From the NCBI GenBank assembly GCA_002753735.1, contig PEAN01000031.1, positions 1 through 45,192 on the forward strand: DNA of 45,192 bases, read 5' to 3'. How positions within the stretch are numbered: the stretch's first letter is position 1; every line of letters starts with the position of its first letter. The position numbers were made by a program, and so were the translations under genes. This document shows positions 27,853 through 37,394 of this stretch, piece by piece. The notes below the pieces were generated by a model. The model ran no database searches. It was not told the DNA's origin and worked only from the letters and a program-made list of their open reading frames with translations. The stretch comes from Magnetococcales bacterium DCbin4 (GTDB lineage: Bacteria > Pseudomonadota > Magnetococcia > Magnetococcales > UBA8363).

Positions 27853-28542
27853 TTAACGCATCAATGCCAACTCTAACAGTTCTTCCCGGGAAAAGGGATT
27901 ATTTTTCAGTTCCAATGATAATTTTTCTTCCGTTCCCTGTGAAAAGTATGTGGGATCCGGGGGTTCAGCAACTGATTTCAGCATTTCCGGATCGATTTCC
28001 AGCCAGCTTGAATCAATTTGCTGTGTCAGCGTCGTGTGCGGCGGAGCTTTCAGTTCCAGATTGATGTCCATCAACTCCTGTACCACCGCTACGGTTTCGG
28101 CGGGACCATTCCTGGCCGCCGAGGGGTCTCCAGGTAGGGAAAACTTGAGACCGCTGGAGGATTGCGGCAACCATGAAAGGGTATGGGTCAAACCTGGTCC
28201 TTGCGTTGCATCCGCACGTGAAGGTTGAACGTTCGAGAGTGATTCTGAATGTACATTGCCGTCCAGGGAAAAGTTCATGAAGTTTCGGTCCAGGGCCAGA
28301 CCCGCTTTGGCCGCAATGAGGACCGAAAGGGCCAGCAGCGAAAGTTTTCCCCATGGATAGCGGGAGAAAAAACGGTTGTCGCCCGGTTTGGGAGATGGAT
28401 TCGTGCCCATTGCATCTTGCCGACGGGGAACGGCAACCTCTGAAGTGTGGATGGAATCGTGTTCTTCCCGTCGATCCGTCTGCGCTTCATCATTGTTAAA
28501 GTCAATATTGAAATCAAACTCTTCTATCGTGTTTTCCCTCAT
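27853..28542 (-). CDS. Hypothetical single-pass membrane protein
   Basis: The 229-residue product has an acidic N-terminal cytoplasmic stretch (EEFDFNIDFNNDEAQ), a basic run, one TM helix at about 64-84 (WGKLSLLALSVLIAAKAGLAL) and a low-complexity periplasmic part that becomes helical and acidic near the C-terminus. GAGGTG lies about 6 nt before the ATG. No family was recognised. It is the first gene of the probable operon with the DAC-like regulator and the macroglobulin, so it may be a periplasmic sensor or anchor for them. Confidence 0.7.
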   Translation of the reverse strand: MRENTIEEFDFNIDFNNDEAQTDRREEHDSIHTSEVAVPRRQDAMGTNPSPKPGDNRFFSRYPWGKLSLLALSVLIAAKAGLALDRNFMNFSLDGNVHSESLSNVQPSRADATQGPGLTHTLSWLPQSSSGLKFSLPGDPSAARNGPAETVAVVQELMDINLELKAPPHTTLTQQIDSSWLEIDPEMLKSVAEPPDPTYFSQGTEEKLSLELKNNPFSREELLELALMR

Positions 28543-28732
28543 GGGTGCACCTCAATGTCAAATAAATGAACCATTTTCGAACCGTAATTTACTATCGATA
28601 ACCTCCAAGCAATTGTTGCGCCACCTGTACGATTATCCCTTGAATATCTGCCCGACCCCATGGAAAAGTATCGTTATTGAACATTGATTCTGCGCCCACG
28701 ATGAATGGCCTGTTCCCCCCAAGGAGTGTCCC

Positions 28733-29707
28733 ATGAGTGTTAACCGACCCTGTCCCGGTCCTGATCTGGAAGAATATTGGCGTTATGACCGTCTGATCGA
28801 TTCCTGTGCTCCGGTATCGCCTTTGAGGACGGCCGTCATTCATCCCTGTGATCGTGATTCCCTGTCTGGAGCCATTCAGGCCGCCCAGGCGCATTTGCTT
28901 GAACCTTTGCTGATCGGTCCCGTCGCCCGGATACAGAGTGCTGCCGAGAATGCCGGATTGGATCTTTCACCCTTCAAGATCATCCCTGCCGAACATAGCC
29001 ATCATGCAGCGGAAATCGGCGTCGCCATGGCGTTGTCAGGTGAAGCGGATGCCCTGATGAAGGGAAGTCTGCATACGGATGAAATCATGGGACAGGTCGT
29101 CAAAAAAAATGGGGGATTAAGGACTGAACGGCGCATCAGCCACGTATTTCTCATGGATATTCCCGATTTTTGCCGACCGCTGTTGATCACCGACGCCGCC
29201 ATCAATATCGCTCCGACCCTCGCCACCAAAGTGGACATTTGTCAAAATGCGATTGATTTGGCAATTTCCATGGGGATTTCCAATCCCAAGGTGGCGATTC
29301 TTTCGGCCGTTGAAACGGTCAATCCCGAGATGCAATCAACACTGGATGCGGCGGCGTTATCGAAAATGGCCGAACGTGGCCAGATCGTCGGGGGCATCAT
29401 CGATGGTCCCCTGGCCTATGACAACGCCGTCAGTGTAGAGGCGGCAAAGACAAAAGGGATCAAGAGTTTGGTTGCGGGCCACGCCGATATTCTGGTCGCC
29501 CCGGACCTGGAATCGGGGAACATGCTGGCCAAACAATTGACCTGGCAGGCGCATGCCGATGGTGCTGGCATCGTGTTGGGGGCCAAGGTGCCCATCATTC
29601 TGACCAGCCGTTCCGACAACACCCGTACCCGTCTGGCATCAGTGGCGGTTGCGGCCCGGGTCGTGGATGCCCGCAGAAAAGGGTTGCTGAAAAAGGGACA
29701 CTCCTGA
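28733..29707 (+). CDS. pta: Phosphate acetyltransferase (short PTA/PTB type)
   Basis: The 324-residue protein is a complete PTA_PTB domain without the long N-terminal extension of E. coli Pta. Motifs include LLIGPVARI, ADALMKGSLHTDEIMG, ISHVFLMDIP, LLITDAAINIAPT, KVAILSAVETVNPEM, GIIDGPLAYDNAVS and DILVAPDLESGNMLAKQL. It interconverts acetyl-CoA and phosphate with acetyl phosphate and CoA in the cytoplasm; phosphate butyryltransferase is a related alternative. AAGGAG lies 6 nt before the ATG. The acetate kinase gene follows 100 nt downstream, completing the pathway to acetate and ATP. Divergent from the membrane-protein gene at 28542 with a 190-bp spacer. Confidence 0.9.
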   Translation: MSVNRPCPGPDLEEYWRYDRLIDSCAPVSPLRTAVIHPCDRDSLSGAIQAAQAHLLEPLLIGPVARIQSAAENAGLDLSPFKIIPAEHSHHAAEIGVAMALSGEADALMKGSLHTDEIMGQVVKKNGGLRTERRISHVFLMDIPDFCRPLLITDAAINIAPTLATKVDICQNAIDLAISMGISNPKVAILSAVETVNPEMQSTLDAAALSKMAERGQIVGGIIDGPLAYDNAVSVEAAKTKGIKSLVAGHADILVAPDLESGNMLAKQLTWQAHADGAGIVLGAKVPIILTSRSDNTRTRLASVAVAARVVDARRKGLLKKGHS

Positions 29708-29740
29708 ACCGCAGAGCGATACCATAAGTTTAAGAATGGA

Positions 29741-29771
29741 AAGGGGCTTACAGGATGGTCACCAGCCCCTT
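29741..29771 (+). promoter_or_regulatory. Hairpin between pta and ackA
   Basis: AAGGGGCT (29741-29748) pairs perfectly with AGCCCCTT (29764-29771) around a 15-nt loop, followed by the weakly T-rich GATTTCTTG. It may be a leaky terminator or an mRNA-stabilising stem that sets relative expression of pta and ackA. Confidence 0.35.
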
Positions 29772-29807
29772 GATTTCTTGATCCTGTCAACCTGTCCAGG
29801 AGACCCG

Positions 29808-30980
29808 ATGGATCCCCAGACCATTGCCGTCATCAACGCCGGTTCTTCCAGCCTGAAATTTTCGCTGTTTGAAGTTACGTCATCCGGTCCAGTTCGCCGA
29901 ATACGGGGACAGATCTCCGAGATCAATACGGCCCCGGTTTTTTCCGCCCGCATCGGTAGCCAAACGGCAGCCCGGGAACAAATCCTGGGCGAGGCCCACG
30001 CCGGACACCAACGTTGTCTGCACTATTTATTGGAATGGTTGGGTCAGCACGCTCAGGTTCATGCAGCGGGACATCGCGTTGTCCACGGCGGTTTGGCTTT
30101 CAGTCAGCCGATTGTGGTTGATTCTGCCGCCATCAAGGCACTGGAAGGTCTGATTCCTCTGGCACCTTTACATCAACCGTACAACCTTGAACCCATACGC
30201 GCACTTTCCCGGTTGTATCCGGGATTGATGCAGGTTGCTTGCTTCGATACCGCATTTCACGCAACCAAAAGAAAAGAAGCACGCCGATTCCCCCTGCCCC
30301 GCGCACTTGCCGACGCAGGCATACGGCGTTATGGATTTCATGGTCTGTCCTATGAGTACATTGCCATGAAGCTCAAGGAGGTGGATCCGGTGCTTGCCCA
30401 GGGACGGACGGTCGTGGCACATCTGGGTAATGGCGCCAGCATGTGTGCCATCCATGGTGGGAAAGCGGTTGATTCGACCATGGGGTTGACTGCGGCGGAT
30501 GGTCTGCCCATGGGAACCCGGTCAGGGGCGCTGGATCCAGGTGTTCTTTTATTCATGGCTCGGGAACTGAACATGTCCCTGGAGACCATTGAGGATGTGC
30601 TTTATCGGCAATCGGGTCTGAAAGGGATTTCCGGACTGACCCACGACATGCGTCTATTGGAACAATCGCAACATCCGGGAGCCCGTGACGCCATCGATGT
30701 GTTCGTCTACCGGATTCAACAACAGTTCGGAGCCCTCTGCGCCGTGATGGGTGGCATCGATGGCGCGGTCTTCACTGCGGGAATCGGGGAAAATTCAAGC
30801 CTGGTGCGGCGTCAAACGTTGCGCGGTCTTGGATGGCTGGGTTTTGAACTCGACGATACCGCCAATGCGCAACATGCCACCCGCATCACCACCGCCAACT
30901 CGAACATTCCCGCCTACGTCATCCCCACCGATGAAGATTTGATGATCGCACACCATGTGCAAAACATTCTTGCGGTCTGA
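29808..30980 (+). CDS. ackA: Acetate kinase
   Basis: The ATG at 29808 was chosen because AGGAGA lies 5-6 nt upstream and the product then starts as acetate kinases do (AVINAGSSSLKFSLFE); upstream in-frame codons are not family-like. The 390-residue length is normal. Motifs: GHRVVHGG, CFDTAFH, YGFHGLSYEYI, HLGNGASMCAIHGGKAVDST, TRSGALDPG and AGIGENSSLVR. It transfers phosphate between acetyl phosphate and ADP, making ATP and acetate, or works in reverse to activate acetate. Paired with the upstream pta. Confidence 0.96.
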   Translation: MDPQTIAVINAGSSSLKFSLFEVTSSGPVRRIRGQISEINTAPVFSARIGSQTAAREQILGEAHAGHQRCLHYLLEWLGQHAQVHAAGHRVVHGGLAFSQPIVVDSAAIKALEGLIPLAPLHQPYNLEPIRALSRLYPGLMQVACFDTAFHATKRKEARRFPLPRALADAGIRRYGFHGLSYEYIAMKLKEVDPVLAQGRTVVAHLGNGASMCAIHGGKAVDSTMGLTAADGLPMGTRSGALDPGVLLFMARELNMSLETIEDVLYRQSGLKGISGLTHDMRLLEQSQHPGARDAIDVFVYRIQQQFGALCAVMGGIDGAVFTAGIGENSSLVRRQTLRGLGWLGFELDDTANAQHATRITTANSNIPAYVIPTDEDLMIAHHVQNILAV

Positions 30981-31121
30981 AATGATTGACCTTTCATTGA
31001 CCTTTTATGGCCGATCATGAAAACAAACGGCATGGGATACCGTCTTCCGATATATTTCCTGCGCGGGAATGACGGAGGATTGTCCCAAGGAATTTTGATC
31101 TTGATGGGGCATCAACACCCT

Positions 31122-32810
31122 TTACGTTTTTTCTTCCCCCAGGCGCAACAGGATACGAATTCGTGACAGCAGGGGCCGTTTGGTATCCGAGATTGTTTCC
31201 ATCAGATCCCACAATCCTTGCGATTGAACCAGGGTGAACAGCAGAATGATGGCTGAAAAGAAAAATGTGATGAGAAAAAATCCCCAACGTACTGGGAATG
31301 ACGAGCCAGCCTCATCGAAAATGTTCATTCCGAGAAAACCGGTGGTCAAGGTTCCGATCAGACTGAAGGCTGTGACCACGGTCAACTGGATGACCGTTTT
31401 GGATTGCCGACGTTGCATGTCGCTGTCCAGATATTGACTCATGTCGCGCAATTCTTCCTTCGTTTCCTCATACAGGCTGTCGTTGCCCAGATTCTTTCCG
31501 CACAGACGAAACAATGCCTGGATATCGGTCCGTTCCGATATTTCATGGAACCAATAGCGATGGGTGAAGCGCAAAAAGGCTTCAAAACACATATGGATGC
31601 GATGACGGAAGGTGCGAAAGGATTGACTTTCACGGACATCGAGATCGTGAATGGCATCCACCAGTTGGTCGGAAAAGATCAACAGCGAGGCCCGATGCAG
31701 GTGTGCTATGAGAAATAAAATGAAGTATTGATGGCGGAATTGCGCCAGCATTCCCCGGTTGCCGTTGACGAAATACCCCGCCTGGGCATCCCCGACCAGA
31801 AGCATGGTGCGCCCATGGCAGAGAAAACGGCAATTGGGCCCCTCATCGGTATTGCTCCAATAGCGGTCGAAACAATAATTCGCCTCGAAATGAATGACGT
31901 CGGGATCGTTGCGGGGAATGGGTTCATCGGGATGCAACGAGTCCGCCATCCCCAGCCGCAACCATTGGTCGCGGGTCAAAGCGCGCGGATTGTCAAGGGC
32001 GACAAAGGCCATTTTCGGCATGTGATGATTTTCGATCTGGTGGAACCGCAACATTCCCATCTCCCCGGAAACGGCGAACACCAGGGGCAGCAACAAAAAT
32101 GACCAGTGTGCCGCCGTGGCTGGAACCCGATGCTGTTTGGTAAAGGTGAGAAATTTTGATCGATCCCCGAAATCGGAGGTCATCAATGATTCTCCCGATG
32201 GTCCCAACCATTCGGCGACCGGCACATTGTGGATTCCCAACCCATCCTCGTTCCAACCGGTGGGATAGGCCCGGCCAAATCGATAGAGCAACTCCTGAAT
32301 CGTCGCCAGGGGAAGGTCGGTCCCGCTGACTTCAACTTTCAGAAACACCAGATCGATGTCATCGAAGAAAAACAGATCAATGCTGTCCACCGCCAATAGC
32401 ACCGGGGGATGTCCTACCCGTGGGACCACTTTGAGCGTCGTCACATCCCTGCGGCGGAAAATTTTGACCGCAGCATTGCCAGGATGGTCCTCCCCGCCGT
32501 TGATCCACGGACCACGGTTCTCCCCATAGAGAAAACGACGCACATAAGGCAGAAATACCGAAAATTCCTTGTAATAGATCTCCTGAAAAACACCCGACTC
32601 ATTGCCGATTTCATCGGCAATCCGCTGCCATGGCGAACCTTTGCGGATGTCATCGAAAAATTGCCAGTGACTTCTGGACTCTTCTTCAGGCAAAGGGATC
32701 AATTGCAACGGCCAAAGGAGGATCTGTCTGAATTGTCGGACTCTGTTTGTCGTTTCGCTGGAAATAATCATGATGGTATCCCATTCACCAACGCCTGAGA
32801 AAACATCCAA
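31122..32810 (-). CDS. CorA-like metal ion transporter family protein
   Basis: The 562-residue protein ends in the two-helix CorA pore: a helix starting VIQLTVVTAFSLIGTLTTGFLGMNIF, with the GMN motif of this channel family, then an acidic loop (DEAGSS) and a second helix WGFFLITFFFSAIILLFTLV. The N-terminal cytoplasmic part (about 440 residues) is longer than in classical CorA (about 316 in total) and poorly conserved. The ion is probably Mg2+ or another divalent cation, by family. GAGGAA lies about 10 nt before the first ATG; an ATG 13 codons in (32771) is possible. Convergent with ackA. Confidence 0.8.
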   Translation of the reverse strand: MDVFSGVGEWDTIMIISSETTNRVRQFRQILLWPLQLIPLPEEESRSHWQFFDDIRKGSPWQRIADEIGNESGVFQEIYYKEFSVFLPYVRRFLYGENRGPWINGGEDHPGNAAVKIFRRRDVTTLKVVPRVGHPPVLLAVDSIDLFFFDDIDLVFLKVEVSGTDLPLATIQELLYRFGRAYPTGWNEDGLGIHNVPVAEWLGPSGESLMTSDFGDRSKFLTFTKQHRVPATAAHWSFLLLPLVFAVSGEMGMLRFHQIENHHMPKMAFVALDNPRALTRDQWLRLGMADSLHPDEPIPRNDPDVIHFEANYCFDRYWSNTDEGPNCRFLCHGRTMLLVGDAQAGYFVNGNRGMLAQFRHQYFILFLIAHLHRASLLIFSDQLVDAIHDLDVRESQSFRTFRHRIHMCFEAFLRFTHRYWFHEISERTDIQALFRLCGKNLGNDSLYEETKEELRDMSQYLDSDMQRRQSKTVIQLTVVTAFSLIGTLTTGFLGMNIFDEAGSSFPVRWGFFLITFFFSAIILLFTLVQSQGLWDLMETISDTKRPLLSRIRILLRLGEEKT

Positions 32811-33051
32811 GACGGTTCCTCGAAGGAAAGATCACGCTTGCATTAACAGGAGATTGTCCGTTGGTGTCAATGGCATAAATCAATTTGCCAGGCATGATTT
32901 GTTGATTGCGGTCAGAAACCGTGGATTGCATGACTTGATGAAGTAGAGAAAATTATGAAATAATCTAAAGTTACATCTGACGACCCAATCACGGGCAAGC
33001 GGACCGGAACGATACGCTGTGGATGGGGATGGTCACTACTGAACGAAAGGA

Positions 33052-36000
33052 TTGGGTCGGTTGGATATTTTGCCCCTGCTGTCGATCCTGATGACGGGTT
33101 TGGTCATTGGTTCCCTGGTCACCCTTCGGGTGATGGGACGGCGTTACTCGACGAAAAAGGTCAAGGAATGCCAAGGGGGCGTTGTGGATCGGGAAATTCA
33201 GCGGCAGGCCGCCATGCTTGCGTTGGTCTTGGATACCATTCCGGTCCGGGTGTTCTGGAAGGATCGGGAAGGACGCTATCTGGGGTGCAACCAGTTGTTC
33301 GCTCTTGATTCCGGACATCAATCCTCTCGTGATCTCCTTGGAAAAACCGACTTGGACATGCCTTGGCGGGAAGATGCACAGGCGTATCGTGCGGAGGATC
33401 AAGAGGTTCTTTCCACTGGCAAGGCCCGGTTGAATTTTGAACGGGTACGCACGACCCGGTCGGGAAATGAGTTATGGCTCAGGACGAGCAAGATTCCCCT
33501 GCCGGGGTTCGATGGGGAAATTCTCGGGATCCTGGGGGTCTACGAGGATATTACGCGGCGCAAGGAAATCGAGGGATGTTTGCGGGAACAGGAAGCCCGC
33601 ATGCGTCTGATCCTCGACAGCGCCGGAGATGGCATCATCACCATCAACAGTGATGGCATCATTGAATCCTTCAACCGGGCAGCCACCCGCCTTTTCGACT
33701 ATTCCGCCTCAGAAGTGATCGGCGAAGATGTCAACCGGCTCATACCCGAATCCTATCGGGTCCTGCACAATGGCTCCATGAAACGATACCTTGAAACAGG
33801 GATCGCCAGCGTCATGGGCACAGGCCGTGAGGTTCAAGGGTTGCGCAAGGATGGCACGATTATTCCGCTGTTTCTCACGGTCAGTCAACTTGAAATCGAG
33901 GATGAACTCCTGTTCATCGGCATCATTCGCGATCTGACCCGCGAAAAGGAAAAGGAAACTGAACTGCTCAAGCTTTCGAGTGTGGTCGAGAACAATCCCA
34001 GTGCCATCATCATTACCGATCTGAAGGGAACCATTGAATACGTCAACCCTCAATTCGTGGAGCTGACGGGGTATGCCGTATCGGAGATCGTCGGCAAGAA
34101 TCCCAGGATTCTCAAATCGGGCAATGATACGGAAAAATACAAGCATCTATGGGCGACCATTCAGTCGGGACAGGTATGGCGGGGTGAATTTCACAACCGG
34201 AGAAAGGATGGCACCCTGTACTGGTCCGGGACCACCATTTCCTCCATTGTTGACAAGGAGGGGAAGGTCATCCGTTATGTCGGCGTATCGCGCGACATCA
34301 CCCAACAAAAGGAAAATGAAGAAAGGGCCAGGGAGGCTGAGAGCCTCAAGGAAAAAAGTGACATGCTGTTGATGTTGTCGCTGGAATCCATCCGGGATGG
34401 TTTTGCCATCTTCGACCGGGACAACCGGCTTGAAATCTGGAACAACGCCTTCCACGAATTGCATGACAAGGTTGCCGATCTGATTGTTGCCGGACGCACC
34501 TATGATGAGATTCTCCGGGCGGCAGTCGAACGGGGGCAGATCACCAAATCGACCGAATATCAAGATCCCCTGCTGCGTGATCGGATGAAGCATTCCGACC
34601 GGCTGATTCAAACCTTCGAGGAAGAATTCAGTGGTCATCGCTGGATTCGTATTTCGGAGAGTCAGATGCCTGATGGCAGCAGTGTGGTGGTCTATTCGGA
34701 CATCACTTCGCTCAAGATCGCAACCTCCGAGGCGGAAGCGGCGGCACGGGCGAAGAGTGAATTCTTGGCCAATATGAGCCATGAAATCAGGACTCCCATG
34801 AATGCGGTTATTGGCCTGTCCCATCTGTGCCTGCAAACCCAATTGACCCACCGCCAGAAGGACTACATTCAGAAAGTCTATAATTCGGCGACTTCTCTGC
34901 TGCGTATCATCAATGACATCCTCGACTTTTCAAAAATCGAGGCGGGTCGGCTGGACATGGAATCCATCGATTTCACGCTGGAGGAGGTGATGGGAAACAT
35001 GGAAGCGGTCATGTCCTTGAAGGCGAAGGAGAAGAAACTTGAATTCCGTCTGGAGACCGCTTCCGACATTCCTCCGAGCCTGGTGGGGGATCCGCTGCGC
35101 CTGGGACAGATTTTGATCAACCTGGTCAACAATGCCATCAAGTTCACTGAAGTCGGACATGTTGCCGTCCAAGTGGAAGTTGTTGAACGGGATGGGAATT
35201 CGGTACGGTTGCAGTTTATTGTCAGCGATACGGGTGTTGGCATGACTCCCAATCAACGGGAACGGTTGTTCCGACCCTTTTCCCAGGCGGATTCATCGAC
35301 CACACGCAAATATGGCGGGACGGGATTGGGGTTGGCCATCACGCGCCGTCTGATCGGATTGATGGATGGCCAGATCCGGGTGGAAAGTGAGTTGAATCTC
35401 GGATCCCGATTCATTTTTGATGTCCGCCTGGGGGTCTCGCAACAAAAAATTGAGAAAAATCTGTTCCCAGGGGTTGGACTGCGGGGATTGAACGTATTGG
35501 TGGTGGATGACAATGAAAGCGCCCGCCTGGTGATTTCTGATTATCTAAACTCTTTTTCATTCAAAGTCACCGAAGCCGGCAACGGTTTGGAAGCCTTGCG
35601 TCTGATTCGGGAGGCGCATGCGAAGGCATCGCCTTTTGCCCTGGTGATCATGGATTACATGATGCCGGATCAGAATGGGATTACGACCGCTTCCAAAATT
35701 CGTTTTGAACTGGGTCTCGATCCCCCGCCATTGATGATCATGGCCACCGCTCATGGTGGAGAAGAGATGGTCAAGGAGGCCATGGACAAGGCGTGTATTG
35801 ATGGCATTCTCGTCAAACCCATCAACCAGAATCTTCTGTTCAACACCATTATGGAAGTGTTTGGTCGGGTGGGGAATGAAAGGGTTCAACCGACACTGTC
35901 CCAGGGGAATTATCGGGATTTCGGAGTTGTATTATCGGGCGCCAGGATATTGCTGGTGGAGGACAACGAAATCAACCGGCAGGTAGCCCGGGAATTGTTG

Positions 36001-37026
36001 GAACAGGCCAACATGACGGTTCTATCGGCGGAGAATGGTCGGATTGCGTTGGAGATTCTGGCCCGCGAACCGGTCGATGGGGTGTTGATGGATGTGCAGA
36101 TGCCGGTGATGGATGGGATTACGGCGACCCGGGAAATCCGTAAGGATTCGCGGTTTGAACATCTTCCCATCCTGGCCATGACGGCCAATGCCATGTCGAG
36201 TGATCGGGAGGAATGTTTGGCGGCGGGGATGCAGGAACATATTTCCAAGCCGGTGGATCCTGGCGAAATGTTTGCCAAGTTGGTGCGATGGGTTGTCCCG
36301 TCGGTTCCCACGCCGATGCCGGTTCAGATGGAGTTTTTCAAACAGGGAGACCAGAACGAACGATTTGAGTTGCCCGATATTCCCGGCATGGATACCCGGG
36401 GTGGATTGCGGCGTATGGGGGGCAATGTTCGTGGTTACCTGGGTCTATTGGCAAAATTCAGCGACAATCAGCGCAGCGTGTGTGACTCCATCAGGACTGC
36501 CTTGGAAAACGACGACACGACGACTGCCCATCGGTTGGCGCATACCCTGAAAGGGGTTTCGGCAACCATTGGAGCCGTGACCTTGAGTGTTCAGGCCAAG
36601 GAACTGGAGTCGGCATTGAGGGCAGGAGAACAGGCATCGCACATACACAGGGAATTGGCGGAAACATCACGACAGGTCGATGTGATCATTGGCGAAATTC
36701 AGCGTGCCCTGACCCGGGTGCAAAAGGAGGCTGCAATTGCCACGGCGCAGGAGGAGACTGATGAACTTGTTGCCGAACGGCATTTATTGTTGAAGCAGGC
36801 GGCCCAGCAGTTGGCCTCCTACGATGCCGAAGTGGAGCAGACGCTTGTTCGGCTCCGTCAAGGACTGATTTCGCAGGCGATGGGGGTTTGGATGGACCGG
36901 ATTGAACGACAGGTCGCGCAGTATGATTTCGAAGGGGCGGCGGCGACCCTCAAGCAGTGTTTTGACAGTATGGGACTTGATTCGGAGGGCAACAGAGGAC
37001 CAGATGTGGCATTGAAACAGCCATGA
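33052..37026 (+). CDS. Membrane hybrid sensor histidine kinase (PAS x4, HisKA, HATPase, 2 REC, Hpt)
   Basis: The 1324-residue kinase has one N-terminal TM helix (about 6-26), then four PAS-type domains (about 53-170, 180-300, 305-430 and 438-560; the last is PAS_7-like). HisKA has His577 in [11 protein letters not shown]. The ATPase domain has N-box [15 protein letters not shown], and GGTGLGLAI. Receiver 1 has phospho-Asp868 (VIMDYMMP), receiver 2 Asp1014 (VLMDVQMP), and a C-terminal Hpt domain His1164 (AHTLKG). This is a BarA/ArcB-type multistep phosphorelay, whose final output would be a separate response regulator. The TTG start is uncertain: AAGG sits 1-2 nt before it, and a second TTG at 33061 has better spacing. 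No stand-alone regulator is adjacent. Confidence 0.93.
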   Translation: MGRLDILPLLSILMTGLVIGSLVTLRVMGRRYSTKKVKECQGGVVDREIQRQAAMLALVLDTIPVRVFWKDREGRYLGCNQLFALDSGHQSSRDLLGKTDLDMPWREDAQAYRAEDQEVLSTGKARLNFERVRTTRSGNELWLRTSKIPLPGFDGEILGILGVYEDITRRKEIEGCLREQEARMRLILDSAGDGIITINSDGIIESFNRAATRLFDYSASEVIGEDVNRLIPESYRVLHNGSMKRYLETGIASVMGTGREVQGLRKDGTIIPLFLTVSQLEIEDELLFIGIIRDLTREKEKETELLKLSSVVENNPSAIIITDLKGTIEYVNPQFVELTGYAVSEIVGKNPRILKSGNDTEKYKHLWATIQSGQVWRGEFHNRRKDGTLYWSGTTISSIVDKEGKVIRYVGVSRDITQQKENEERAREAESLKEKSDMLLMLSLESIRDGFAIFDRDNRLEIWNNAFHELHDKVADLIVAGRTYDEILRAAVERGQITKSTEYQDPLLRDRMKHSDRLIQTFEEEFSGHRWIRISESQMPDGSSVVVYSDITSLKIATSEAEAAARAKSEFLANMSHEIRTPMNAVIGLSHLCLQTQLTHRQKDYIQKVYNSATSLLRIINDILDFSKIEAGRLDMESIDFTLEEVMGNMEAVMSLKAKEKKLEFRLETASDIPPSLVGDPLRLGQILINLVNNAIKFTEVGHVAVQVEVVERDGNSVRLQFIVSDTGVGMTPNQRERLFRPFSQADSSTTRKYGGTGLGLAITRRLIGLMDGQIRVESELNLGSRFIFDVRLGVSQQKIEKNLFPGVGLRGLNVLVVDDNESARLVISDYLNSFSFKVTEAGNGLEALRLIREAHAKASPFALVIMDYMMPDQNGITTASKIRFELGLDPPPLMIMATAHGGEEMVKEAMDKACIDGILVKPINQNLLFNTIMEVFGRVGNERVQPTLSQGNYRDFGVVLSGARILLVEDNEINRQVARELLEQANMTVLSAENGRIALEILAREPVDGVLMDVQMPVMDGITATREIRKDSRFEHLPILAMTANAMSSDREECLAAGMQEHISKPVDPGEMFAKLVRWVVPSVPTPMPVQMEFFKQGDQNERFELPDIPGMDTRGGLRRMGGNVRGYLGLLAKFSDNQRSVCDSIRTALENDDTTTAHRLAHTLKGVSATIGAVTLSVQAKELESALRAGEQASHIHRELAETSRQVDVIIGEIQRALTRVQKEAAIATAQEETDELVAERHLLLKQAAQQLASYDAEVEQTLVRLRQGLISQAMGVWMDRIERQVAQYDFEGAAATLKQCFDSMGLDSEGNRGPDVALKQP

Positions 37027-37394
37027 GGACAGCCCTGATACAACCAGAGATGAAAACAGTGCGTAGCGAGAAGCCCAGCCCGTCGATTCCAGAGCACTTT
37101 TGGAAAAGGTATTCTGAAAGGAGTTTGCTGGAAAGTAACCGAACCAAGCGACCGCCCGCACCGACACTTCCATCATTATCCTGTTTTAGCTGCATTTTCA
37201 AGAGAAAATAAAGTTCAATCCCATTTTTCGCAAAAACTGCATGCAGACGGTTTCTCCACAGGATTCGGAAGTGATATAAATGAACGCGCGAACGGGAAGG
37301 TTTTTTGATTACCTGGTTGGACATACAAAGGTTGGATCTATTCGTTTTCTTTAGTCGGTATAAAATATAATTTTAATAGTTCACCCTTAAATCA
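37027..37394. other. Intergenic stretch between kinase and MCP genes
   Basis: No convincing gene. A 62-codon frame at 37023 overlaps the kinase stop but has no family resemblance. The last 70 bp are AT-rich and probably hold the MCP promoter; no confident -35/-10 pair could be chosen. Confidence 0.4.

Noticed and set aside
27180-28064. 294-codon plus-strand frame across the DAC-like gene
   Set aside because: It is antisense to receiver and PAS motifs that are clearly coded on the minus strand.
37023-37211. 62-codon frame overlapping the kinase stop
   Set aside because: The ATGA overlap is suggestive, but the product has no recognisable fold and there is no conserved partner.
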